Source: Pseudomonas entomophila (lineage in GTDB: Bacteria; Pseudomonadota; Gammaproteobacteria; Pseudomonadales; Pseudomonadaceae). From it: a stretch of DNA of 64,000 nucleotides. The notes beneath the pieces are model-generated. The model worked only from the letters and a program-made list of their open reading frames with translations, did not search any database and was not told the DNA's origin. Numbering within the stretch: the stretch's first letter is position 1; each line of letters begins with the position of its first letter. Location of the stretch: assembly GCF_018417595.1 (NCBI RefSeq), contig NZ_CP070982.1, positions 186,001 to 250,000 of the forward strand. Reading direction: 5' to 3'. A program made the translations under genes and the position numbers. Below are positions 10,937 to 17,496 of the stretch, piece after piece.

Positions 10937-10954
10937 CCCGTTTACGCAAACGGG
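10937..10954. promoter_or_regulatory. Short inverted repeat upstream of the dipeptidase gene
   Basis: CCCGTTT and AAACGGG form a perfect 7-bp repeat with a four-base centre (ACGC). It lies in the 115 bases between the hydrolase stop and the dipeptidase start. It has no T-run, so it is either an operator or a transcript-end hairpin. Confidence 0.3.
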
Positions 10955-11029
10955 AAGATGCCCACGCTAACACCAATGCACGCCCCCTTGGGAGAGGTGG
11001 CACCGTGCATTCATGCACAATTTCGCCAG

Positions 11030-11881
11030 CTAGTGTTCGCGTCCGCAGCGCGCCGGTTCGGCGAGCAGGCCTGGCCAGCGCGCCGCCCAGTCACCCCCAT
11101 GGCCTATCCCGGGAACCGCGCGGACGTGCGTGCAGTCGCCGGCCACAGCCTGGGCGAATCGTTCGGCGATCACACCAGGCACGACGCGGTCGGCGGTGCC
11201 ATGGAAGTGAATCTGTGGCAGCGCGCGCAGCCTGGCCGCCTGGTCGATCGGGTTGAGCGACTCGGGCATGGGGGTGGTCCTGTGCAACCGGTTGAATTCG
11301 GCGACATCGAGATTGCCCGCCACGGTGCGCAGGCTGGCGATGTCCACCCGACGCGCCGCCAGCAGCGCGGCGATGGCGCCACCGCCGGAGTAGCCGACTA
11401 GATGCAGCGGTTGCCCGGGCACTTGCCGGGCATAGTGATCGACCGCCTGGTCCATGGCCTGCACCACCTCTTCGGCGAACCGCTTGCCGGTCCAGTACGC
11501 CACGGCGCAGCGCGGGTTGTCGGCGGCGTGGGCGAACTGGCAGGGGCGGGCGAGGTAGAGCACGTTGGCGGCCGGGTCCGCCGCTGCCAGGGCCAACCCC
11601 ACCGGGTTGAGCGGCGTAGGGTCGTCCGAGGGTTGCGAGCGGCTGCGGAAAGCCAAGCCGTCGCCTTCGATGTAAACCGTCAACGGCAGGTCCGGGCGTT
11701 CGATGCGTACGTAACTGGTCAGCAGGAAGGCATCGGTGCGCACCTGCTCGCGCATCAAGTTCACGGTGCTGGCCAGCGCGTCCGCCTGTTGGCTGCGCTG
11801 CTGCGGCAAGGGCAAGGTCGCGCAGCCATGCAGGCCAAGGCAGACAAGCAGCGCCACAGTGGTCCCGCAGTTGGCTTTCAC
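11030..11881 (-). CDS. Alpha/beta hydrolase, predicted lipoprotein
   Basis: This is a 283-residue serine hydrolase. Starting at the GTG at 11881 gives a short signal ending in a lipobox, LVCLGLHGC, so it is probably anchored to a membrane facing the periplasm. The nucleophile elbow is [14 protein letters not shown]. The likely acid lies in [10 protein letters not shown] and the catalytic His in GIGHGGDW, a complete Ser-Asp-His triad. The substrate is unknown. The open frame continues upstream into tRNA-Arg; that part is not coding. The gene lies just beyond the tRNA terminator and may rely on read-through or on a promoter within it. Confidence 0.75.
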   Translation of the reverse strand: MKANCGTTVALLVCLGLHGCATLPLPQQRSQQADALASTVNLMREQVRTDAFLLTSYVRIERPDLPLTVYIEGDGLAFRSRSQPSDDPTPLNPVGLALAAADPAANVLYLARPCQFAHAADNPRCAVAYWTGKRFAEEVVQAMDQAVDHYARQVPGQPLHLVGYSGGGAIAALLAARRVDIASLRTVAGNLDVAEFNRLHRTTPMPESLNPIDQAARLRALPQIHFHGTADRVVPGVIAERFAQAVAGDCTHVRAVPGIGHGGDWAARWPGLLAEPARCGREH

Positions 11882-11900
11882 GCTACCGGTGCCCTGAAAC

Positions 11901-11930
11901 GAAAAAACCCCGGAAGCATTCCGGGGTTTC
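11901..11930 (-). terminator. Terminator of tRNA-Arg
   Basis: A perfect 10-bp stem (AAACCCCGGA / TCCGGGGTTT) with a five-base loop ends in a run of T on the minus strand. It lies seven bases beyond the CCA end of the tRNA and immediately before the hydrolase gene. Confidence 0.9.
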
Positions 11931-11936
11931 AGAAGA

Positions 11937-12013
11937 TGGCGCACTCGGCGGGATTCGAACCCACGACCCCTGCCTTCGGAGGGCAGTACTCTATCCAGCT
12001 GAGCTACGAGTGC
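11937..12013 (-). tRNA. tRNA-Arg (anticodon CCG)
   Basis: The 77-nt cloverleaf reads from the minus strand. The acceptor stem pairs GCACTCG with CGAGTGC, and the D-arm is GCTCAGCTGGATAGAGT. The anticodon stem CTGCC/GGCAG encloses the loop CTCCGAA (anticodon CCG, decoding CGG). The T-arm contains GGTTCGAATCC, and the CCA end is encoded. It is followed by a strong terminator. Confidence 0.97.
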
Positions 12014-12092
12014 AACGGGCCGCATGATACCCATCAATGCCGATGGCGTCCATCGCCTTGATATGAGGCTGTTTTTCCCTGTGGATTGCCTT

Positions 12093-12181
12093 CTGCAGGA
12101 GCGGCTTCAGCCGCGATCATCCGCGAAGCGGATGCCAGGTGCCGCGCTGCCTGCATCGCGGCTGAAGCCGCTCCTACAAGG
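12093..12181. repeat. REP pair (inverted) upstream of the gntR operon
   Basis: Two copies of the 'GGAGCGGCTTCAGCCGCG' type face each other, with a small internal hairpin (ATCCGCGAAGCGGAT) between them. The pair lies between tRNA-Arg and the gntR promoter region. Confidence 0.88.
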
Positions 12182-12271
12182 AAATGGCCGGTACGGCCGG
12201 CAAAAATGTCTATTCATATGCAATATCGATATTTCCTCTCGCTGCCTTATGCCCGCTATCTTCTGGTTACA

Positions 12272-12287
12272 ACTTGTTATAACAAGT
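12272..12287. promoter_or_regulatory. Perfect 16-bp palindrome, probable GntR/HutC-type operator
   Basis: ACTTGTTATAACAAGT is its own reverse complement. It lies 21 bases before the gntR ATG, where it would overlap the promoter or early transcript. The CTTGT...ACAAG arms resemble known operators of the HutC/UTRA subgroup of GntR regulators, which the adjacent gene belongs to. Autoregulation is inferred. Confidence 0.7.
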
Positions 12288-12308
12288 CAGCCAACAGCGA
12301 AGACAACC

Positions 12309-13058
12309 ATGGCCGAACTGCTCCCCCTCTCTCCCGTACCGCTCTACACCCAGCTCAAGGAGCTGCTGCGCGAGCGCATCCTCGACGGCAGCTATCCACC
12401 CCACAGCCGCATGCCTTCGGAAAACGAACTGGGCAAGGTGTTCGACGTCAGCCGCATCACCGTGCGCCAGGCGCTGGGCGACCTGCAGAAGGAAGGGCTG
12501 ATCTTCAAGATCCATGGCAAGGGCACCTTCGTCGCCAAGCCCAAGGCGTTCCAGAACGTCAGCACCCTGCAGGGCCTGGGCGAGTCGATGACGCAGATGG
12601 GCTACGAAGTGCTCAACCGCCTGCGCAGCTTCCGCCATGTGCCGGCCAGCGCACTGGTGGCGGCGCGGTTGCAGGTCGAGGAAGGTGCATGGGTCACCGA
12701 GATTCGCCGCGTTCGCCTGATCAACCGGGAGCCGGTGTCGCTGGAACTGACCTGGCTGCCGAAAAGTGTCGGTGAAAAGCTGGAAAAGGCTGACCTGGTG
12801 ACCCGTGACATCTTCCTGCTGCTGGATAACGACTGCGGCATCGCCCTCGGCCACGCGGACCTGGCCATCGACGCGGTGCTTGCCGACAGCGACCTCACTC
12901 AGGCCCTGGAGGTGGAGGAGGGCTCGCCGATCATGCGCATCGAGCGCCTGACCCATGCCGCCGACGGTACGCCGCTGGACTTCGAACACCTCTACTACCG
13001 TGGCGACGCCTTCCAGTACCGCCTGCGCATCGACCGCCAGAGGGGCTCCAAGGTATGA
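12309..13058 (+). CDS. GntR family regulator with UTRA domain (HutC subgroup)
   Basis: This is a 249-residue DNA-binding protein. The N-terminal winged helix spans residues about 8-75 (YTQLKELLRERILDG, then MPSENELGKVFDVSRITVRQ with the recognition helix, and GKGTFVAKP). A UTRA effector-binding domain spans residues about 95-240 (IRRVRLINREPVSLELTWLP and FEHLYYRGDAFQYRLRIDRQ). It overlaps the next gene by four bases (ATGA), so it is the first gene of the AprBA-like operon and probably its repressor. The start is the ATG just after the palindrome; the frame is open further up but crosses the REP pair. The ligand is unknown and is probably the substrate of the flavoprotein. Confidence 0.9.
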   Translation: MAELLPLSPVPLYTQLKELLRERILDGSYPPHSRMPSENELGKVFDVSRITVRQALGDLQKEGLIFKIHGKGTFVAKPKAFQNVSTLQGLGESMTQMGYEVLNRLRSFRHVPASALVAARLQVEEGAWVTEIRRVRLINREPVSLELTWLPKSVGEKLEKADLVTRDIFLLLDNDCGIALGHADLAIDAVLADSDLTQALEVEEGSPIMRIERLTHAADGTPLDFEHLYYRGDAFQYRLRIDRQRGSKV

Positions 13059-14779
13059 ACATCCAGCCTCAGGACTACGACATCGTCGTCATCGGTGGCG
13101 GAACCGCCGGGCCCATGGCCGCGATCAAGGCCAAGGAGCAGGACAAGCAACTGCGTGTGCTGGTGCTGGAGAAGGCCAACGTCAAGCGCAGCGGCGCCAT
13201 CAGCATGGGCATGGATGGCCTGAACAACGCCATCGTTCCCGGCCACGCCACACCCGAGCAATACACCAAGGAAATCACCGTCGCCAATGACGGCATCGTC
13301 AACCAGGCCACCGTGCATGCCTACGCCACCCGAAGTTTCGAGACCATCGAGCAGCTCGATCGCTGGGGGGTGAAGTTCGAGAAAGACGAGACCGGCGACT
13401 ACGCGGTGAAGAAGGTGCACCACATGGGGGCCTACGTACTGCCGATGCCCGAGGGCCACGACATCAAGAAGGTGCTCTACCGCCAACTCAAGCGCGCGCG
13501 AGTCGAGATCAGCAACCGCATCGTCTGCACCCGCGTGCTGCTCGATGACCAGGGTGCCGCGGCTGGCGTGCTCGGCTTTGACTGCCGCACGGGTGAGTTC
13601 CGGGTGATCCGCGCCAAGGCGGTGATCCTCGCCTGCGGCGCGGCCGGGCGCCTTGGCCTGCCGGCGTCGGGCTATCTGATGGGCACCTATGAGAATCCCA
13701 CCAACGCGGGTGACGGTTATGCCATGGCCTACCACGCCGGCGCCGAGCTGGCGAACCTGGAGTGTTTCCAGATCAACCCATTGATCAAGGACTACAACGG
13801 CCCGGCCTGCGCCTACGTCACCGGCCCGCTCGGTGGCTACACCGCCAACAGCAAGGGCGAGCGCTTCATCGAGTGCGACTACTGGAGCGGGCAGATGATG
13901 TGGGAGTTCCACCAGGAGCTCGAAGGCGGCAATGGCCCGGTGTTCCTCAAGCTCGACCACCTGGCCGAGGAAACCATCCAGAACATCGAAGAGATCCTGC
14001 ACGGCAACGAGCGCCCCAGCCGTGGCCAGTTCCACGCCGGGCGCGGCACCGACTATCGCCAGCACATGGTGGAGATGCACATCTCGGAGATCGGCTTCTG
14101 CTCCGGGCATTCGGCTTCTGGGGTGTGGGTCAACGACAAGGCCGAGACCAGCGTCAAGGGCTTGTACGCCGCAGGCGACATGGCCGCGGTGCCGCACAAC
14201 TACATGCTCGGCGCCTTCACCTATGGCTGGTTCGCCGGGGTGAATGCCGCGCAGTACGTGGCCGGGCGCGAGTTCGCCGAGGTCGATGCCGGGCAGGTCG
14301 AGCGCGAGCAGGCACGGGTGTTCGCGCCGCTGCATCGCGAGCATGGGCTGGCGCCGGCCCAGGTCGAGTACAAGCTGCGGCGCATGGTCAATGACTACCT
14401 GCAACCGCCGAAGGTGACGAAGAAGATGCAGATCGGCCTGGCGCGCTTCGCCGAAATCGAGCGGGACCTGGCGCAGATGAAAGCCAGCAACCCCCACGAA
14501 CTGATGCGGGCGATGGAGGTCACGGTGATCCGCGACTGCGCCGAGATGGCGGCGCGGGCGTCGCTGTTCCGTGAAGAGAGCCGTTGGGGGCTTTATCACC
14601 ACCGGGTCGATTTCCCTGAGCGCAACGATGGCGAATGGTTCTGCCATTGCCACCTGAAAAAAGGTGAGAACGGCGAAATGACCAGTTTCAAGAAGGCGGT
14701 CGAGCCGTACCTGATCCCGCTGGATGCCCAGGAACAGAGCGCCTACGACCGCTTACGGGTAAAAACCAACGCCGCCTAG
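13055..14779 (+). CDS. AprA-like FAD oxidoreductase (fumarate reductase/APS reductase alpha family)
   Basis: This is a 574-residue flavoprotein of the fumarate reductase / succinate dehydrogenase / adenylylsulfate reductase alpha superfamily. FAD-binding motifs are DIVVIGGGTAGPMAA at residues 9-23, a MGMDGLNNA segment, and the late TSVKGLYAAGDMAAVPHN stretch. That stretch corresponds in position to the FAD/active-site region of AprA, where a conserved histidine lies. The C-terminal helical domain ends in a cysteine pair, FCHCH. No signal peptide is present, so it is cytoplasmic. The next gene encodes an AprB-like ferredoxin, which argues for an AprBA-type pair. It is not the usual aerobic APS reductase (CysH), and the true substrate is unknown. 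Annotation as plain fumarate reductase would be misleading. Confidence 0.8.
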   Translation: MNIQPQDYDIVVIGGGTAGPMAAIKAKEQDKQLRVLVLEKANVKRSGAISMGMDGLNNAIVPGHATPEQYTKEITVANDGIVNQATVHAYATRSFETIEQLDRWGVKFEKDETGDYAVKKVHHMGAYVLPMPEGHDIKKVLYRQLKRARVEISNRIVCTRVLLDDQGAAAGVLGFDCRTGEFRVIRAKAVILACGAAGRLGLPASGYLMGTYENPTNAGDGYAMAYHAGAELANLECFQINPLIKDYNGPACAYVTGPLGGYTANSKGERFIECDYWSGQMMWEFHQELEGGNGPVFLKLDHLAEETIQNIEEILHGNERPSRGQFHAGRGTDYRQHMVEMHISEIGFCSGHSASGVWVNDKAETSVKGLYAAGDMAAVPHNYMLGAFTYGWFAGVNAAQYVAGREFAEVDAGQVEREQARVFAPLHREHGLAPAQVEYKLRRMVNDYLQPPKVTKKMQIGLARFAEIERDLAQMKASNPHELMRAMEVTVIRDCAEMAARASLFREESRWGLYHHRVDFPERNDGEWFCHCHLKKGENGEMTSFKKAVEPYLIPLDAQEQSAYDRLRVKTNAA

Positions 14780-14791
14780 GCGCCACAGATT

Positions 14792-14883
14792 CCTGTAGGA
14801 GCGGGTTTACCCGCGCATGCGTCCGCCAGGACGACGACGTTGCTCCTGCTGACGCCTTCGCGGGTAAACCCGCTCCTACAGGG
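14792..14883. repeat. REP pair inside the AprBA-like operon
   Basis: Two REPs of the 'GGAGCGGGTTTACCCGCG' type face each other between the flavoprotein and ferredoxin genes. In mRNA they could form a long hairpin that affects the relative levels of the two subunits. Confidence 0.9.
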
Positions 14884-14933
14884 AATGTGGACACCTTCGA
14901 TCAAGAGGGCCTCAGGCCCCGAGGATTTGTGAA

Positions 14934-15179
14934 ATGGCCCACCAACCCCAGGAAATCTTCTTTCGCAGCAGCGCCCCGGTCACCATCGATGAAGACAAGT
15001 GCATCGCCGAAAAAGGTTGCACGGTCTGCGTCGAGGTCTGCCCCATGGACCTGCTGGCGATCAACCCGGCCACCCAGAAGGCCTACATGGCCTTCGACGA
15101 GTGCTGGTACTGCATGCCCTGCGAAAAGGATTGCCCGACCGGCGCGGTCAAGGTCGACATTCCCTACCTGCTGCGCTGA
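14934..15179 (+). CDS. AprB-like 2x[4Fe-4S] ferredoxin
   Basis: This is an 81-residue ferredoxin-type protein. Cysteines at 23, 29, 32 and 36 (CX5CX2CX3CP) and at 57, 60, 63 and 67 (CWYCMPCEKDCPTGAV) can hold two [4Fe-4S] clusters. The six-residue-wide first spacing, the MDLLAINPATQKAY linker and the DECWYCMPCEKDCP motif resemble the cluster domain of AprB rather than common bacterial ferredoxins. It lacks the C-terminal tail that AprB wraps round AprA. It should pass electrons to the upstream flavoprotein. GAGG precedes the ATG. Confidence 0.85.
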   Translation: MAHQPQEIFFRSSAPVTIDEDKCIAEKGCTVCVEVCPMDLLAINPATQKAYMAFDECWYCMPCEKDCPTGAVKVDIPYLLR

Positions 15180-15201
15180 ACCCTGCGCCAAGGATCGCCC
15201 C

Positions 15202-16170
15202 ATGACAGAACGACACAGCGACAACCCCGATATCCTGGCATTGCTGCCACGCCTCGGCGATGCCGATGCCGGCGTACGGCGCATCGCCTTGATCGCCCTG
15301 GCCGATCTGGAAGAACCGGACGGATTGCCATGGCTGACCGATGCCCTGCTGGCCGACCCTGCCGAGGAGGTCCGCGCCGAGGCTGCGCGCCTGCTGGAAG
15401 CCTGGGAGGACGGCGAAGCGGTCCAGGCGCTTTGCGCCGCTCTGGCTGACGCCGCCGAACCCGTGCGGCTGGCCGCCGCGCAGAGCCTGGCCGAGCTCAA
15501 GAGCCTGGAGGTTGGCCACCTGATCTTGCCATGGGCCATGCACGCCGATGCCTTCGTGCGCGCCAGTGCCTTGCGCGCCCTGCGCGAGCTGCGTCTGGAG
15601 GAGGCTGCCGCGCCTGCGCTGCTGGCGTTGCACGATCCGGACGCCGCCGTGCGCCGTGAGGCCGTGGGCATCCTCGGGTGGCTCAAGCATGTCGCCGCCT
15701 TGCCCGACCTGGCGCGACTCGCCGTCGAGGAGCCGGACACCGACGTGCGCCGTGCCGCTATCGGTGCCTTGGGCCTGGCCCGCGATGCCAGTGTGCTGCC
15801 GGGCTTGATCACCGCGCTGGCCGATCCTGCGTGGCAGGTACGTGAAGAGGCTGCCACCACATTGGGCAAAGTGGGCCAGGCCGACGCGGGCCTGGCCCTG
15901 GTCGAGGCCCTGACGGACGGCTACTGGCAGGTACGCCTGCGCGCGGCGCGCTCGCTCGGGCGCTTGCGCCATGGGGCGGCGCTGGAACCATTGGCTGGCC
16001 TGCTGGGGCATGCCATCGCCAACCTGCGCAAGGAGGCTGCCCTGGCCCTTGGCGAACTGGGACTGGCGCAGGCCCTGCCGGCGTTGCAAGCGGCGCAGGC
16101 CGACGCTGATCCAGAGGTGCGCAAGGCGGTGCGTATCGCACTGGCGCAGTTGCAGGGCCTGGGCCGATGA
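15202..16170 (+). CDS. HEAT-repeat protein
   Basis: This is a 322-residue soluble protein built almost wholly of HEAT/PBS-lyase type repeats of about 31 residues. Each follows a pattern like DPxxxVRxxAxxALGxL; roughly nine can be counted (for example DPAEEVRAEAARLLEAW, DTDVRRAAIGALGLA and DPAWQVREEAATTLGKV). No catalytic residues are expected. The family acts as scaffolds or adaptors, and in some cases as chaperones for cofactor attachment. AAGGA lies before the ATG and the gene overlaps DUF971 by four bases, so it belongs to the operon. A role in assembling the Fe-S/FAD pair is inference only. Confidence 0.85.
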   Translation: MTERHSDNPDILALLPRLGDADAGVRRIALIALADLEEPDGLPWLTDALLADPAEEVRAEAARLLEAWEDGEAVQALCAALADAAEPVRLAAAQSLAELKSLEVGHLILPWAMHADAFVRASALRALRELRLEEAAAPALLALHDPDAAVRREAVGILGWLKHVAALPDLARLAVEEPDTDVRRAAIGALGLARDASVLPGLITALADPAWQVREEAATTLGKVGQADAGLALVEALTDGYWQVRLRAARSLGRLRHGAALEPLAGLLGHAIANLRKEAALALGELGLAQALPALQAAQADADPEVRKAVRIALAQLQGLGR

Positions 16171-16442
16171 GCGTGCCGAGCGCGGTGCGCAATCTGCCGG
16201 GGGCCGGCGAGCTGCAGGTGCAGTGGCCGGAAGGGCCGCAGCTGCTCGGCCATGTTCGCCTGCGCGGCGCCTGCCCGTGTTCGACGTGCCGGGCGGCGAG
16301 GTTGAAAGGGGCTGTCGCTCTGGTTGCGCAGGATGTTCGGATAGTGCGTGTCGTGCCCCAAGGCTACGGCCTGCAGCTGGTGTTCAGCGATGGGCACGAA
16401 CGCGGCATCTTCCCCTGGAGCTATTTGCGCGGCCTGGGTTGA
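16167..16442 (+). CDS. DUF971 family protein
   Basis: This is a 91-residue single-domain protein of the DUF971 family, the N-terminal module of gamma-butyrobetaine hydroxylase-like proteins. The cysteine motif GACPCSTCR fits a zinc or Fe-S site, and the C-terminal YGLQLVFSDGHERGIFPWSY is diagnostic. DUF971 is often found near Fe-S cluster carriers, which would fit an operon encoding a two-cluster ferredoxin. It is coupled to the HEAT gene (ATGA overlap) and is the last gene of the operon. Confidence 0.85.
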   Translation: MSVPSAVRNLPGAGELQVQWPEGPQLLGHVRLRGACPCSTCRAARLKGAVALVAQDVRIVRVVPQGYGLQLVFSDGHERGIFPWSYLRGLG

Positions 16443-16632
16443 AAAGGGTGGTATCGCCTTGGCACCTGATGCACCAAGAGGCGAGGGCTTCGCGAGGTGC
16501 CACGACCTGCCGGGGGGGCCGGTGTCCGACCTGCGCATTGGTCAGCCATTCGTGCGCATGGCCCATGCCGAGCAGGTGGGGCAAGCCCCCTGGGGCGAGC
16601 GATTCTTCCCGGCTGCGCAGTGGTGCTGACCG
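16443..16632. other. Gap between converging DUF971 and atsC genes
   Basis: These 190 bases separate the stops of the two converging genes. The only structure I see is a pair of 7-bp inverted repeats, GGCACCT (16461-16467) and AGGTGCC (16495-16501). There is no T-run and no REP. No convincing gene is present. Confidence 0.5.
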
Positions 16633-17496
16633 CTACAGCGCGATGAGCTCCGGGCGCAGCCCTTCCACGCGCAAGGGCGCAGGCTTTATGCAGGCCTGGC
16701 CACCGGTGATCTGATGCAGGACCTTCTCCCGCAGCCCGTGCAGCGCCACGCCGGTACGTTGGCGTGGATGCGGCAGGTCGATCGGCACCACGGACTTGAT
16801 CCGCCCGGGGCGTGGCTCCAGCACCACCACCCGGTCGGCGAGGTAGGTGGCCTCTTCGGCATCATGGGTCACCAGCAGGGTGGTGATGCCAGAGCGCTCG
16901 CGGATCGCCAGCAATTCGTCCTGCAGTTGCTGGCGGGTCAATGCATCCAGTGCGCCGAACGGCTCGTCCAGCAACAGGATCCGTGGGCTGGCCACCAAGC
17001 CGCGGGCGATGGCCACGCGCTGGGCCATGCCGCCGGACAACTGGTGCGGGTAGGCCGATTCGAAACCGGTTAGTCCCACCAGCTGCACGTATTCATGCAC
17101 GCGTCGGGCGCGTTCACCCTGGGTGAGGTGTTCGTTGACCAGGCCCAGGGCGATGTTCTGTTCGACGGTCAGCCAGGGGAACAGGCGGTGCTCCTGGAAC
17201 ACGATGCCGCGCTCGCCACCGATACCCGTGACCGGCTTGCCGTCGACCCGGATGCAGCCGCTGTAGTCGCTGTCCAGCCCCACCAGCAGGCGCAGCAGGG
17301 TGGACTTGCCGCACCCCGACGCACCGACGATGGCGATGAACTCGCCCTCGTCGATCGCCAGGTTGAAGTCGCGGATGGCCTCGAAGGCCTGGCCGTCGAC
17401 GCTGAAAGTCTTGCCGACCCCTTCGAAGCTGACCAGCGGTTGGGTGGCGTCGGGTTGGTTGGCCGCGTGCAGGGCCGGGGCTATGAAAGCATTCAT
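16633..17496 (-). CDS. atsC: Sulfate-ester ABC transporter ATP-binding protein AtsC
   Basis: This is a 287-residue ABC ATPase of the nitrate/sulfonate/taurine group. Walker A is GASGCGKST, the signature is LSGGMAQRVAIARGL and Walker B is [13 protein letters not shown]; the H-loop is LLVTHDAEEA. It energises the fused permease AtsB, whose gene overlaps its start by four bases. Placement with atsR and atsK follows the atsRBC system described in P. putida S-313. No arylsulfatase (atsA) follows it here. Confidence 0.82.
   Translation of the reverse strand: MNAFIAPALHAANQPDATQPLVSFEGVGKTFSVDGQAFEAIRDFNLAIDEGEFIAIVGASGCGKSTLLRLLVGLDSDYSGCIRVDGKPVTGIGGERGIVFQEHRLFPWLTVEQNIALGLVNEHLTQGERARRVHEYVQLVGLTGFESAYPHQLSGGMAQRVAIARGLVASPRILLLDEPFGALDALTRQQLQDELLAIRERSGITTLLVTHDAEEATYLADRVVVLEPRPGRIKSVVPIDLPHPRQRTGVALHGLREKVLHQITGGQACIKPAPLRVEGLRPELIAL

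Noticed and set aside
11882..12037. N-terminal extension of the lipoprotein hydrolase through the tRNA
   Set aside because: The extension translates tRNA-Arg and its terminator. The lipobox is correctly placed only with the GTG at 11881.
12093..12181. Clustered palindromes as a CRISPR array or integron repeats
   Set aside because: The units are inverted pairs of REP type with no regular spacers, and they recur singly across the window.
13055..14779. Annotation of the flavoprotein as housekeeping succinate dehydrogenase or fumarate reductase
   Set aside because: No sdhB, C or D partners are present. The adjacent eight-cysteine ferredoxin is AprB-like, and the regulator is a GntR/UTRA protein.
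16348..16629. A 93-codon frame beyond the DUF971 gene
   Set aside because: It overlaps the DUF971 gene in another frame, has no ribosome-binding site and no recognisable motif.
16443..16632. An arylsulfatase gene (atsA) next to atsC, as described in P. putida S-313
   Set aside because: Only 190 bases lie between atsC and the DUF971 gene, and no sulfatase motif (CxPxR) occurs in any frame there.
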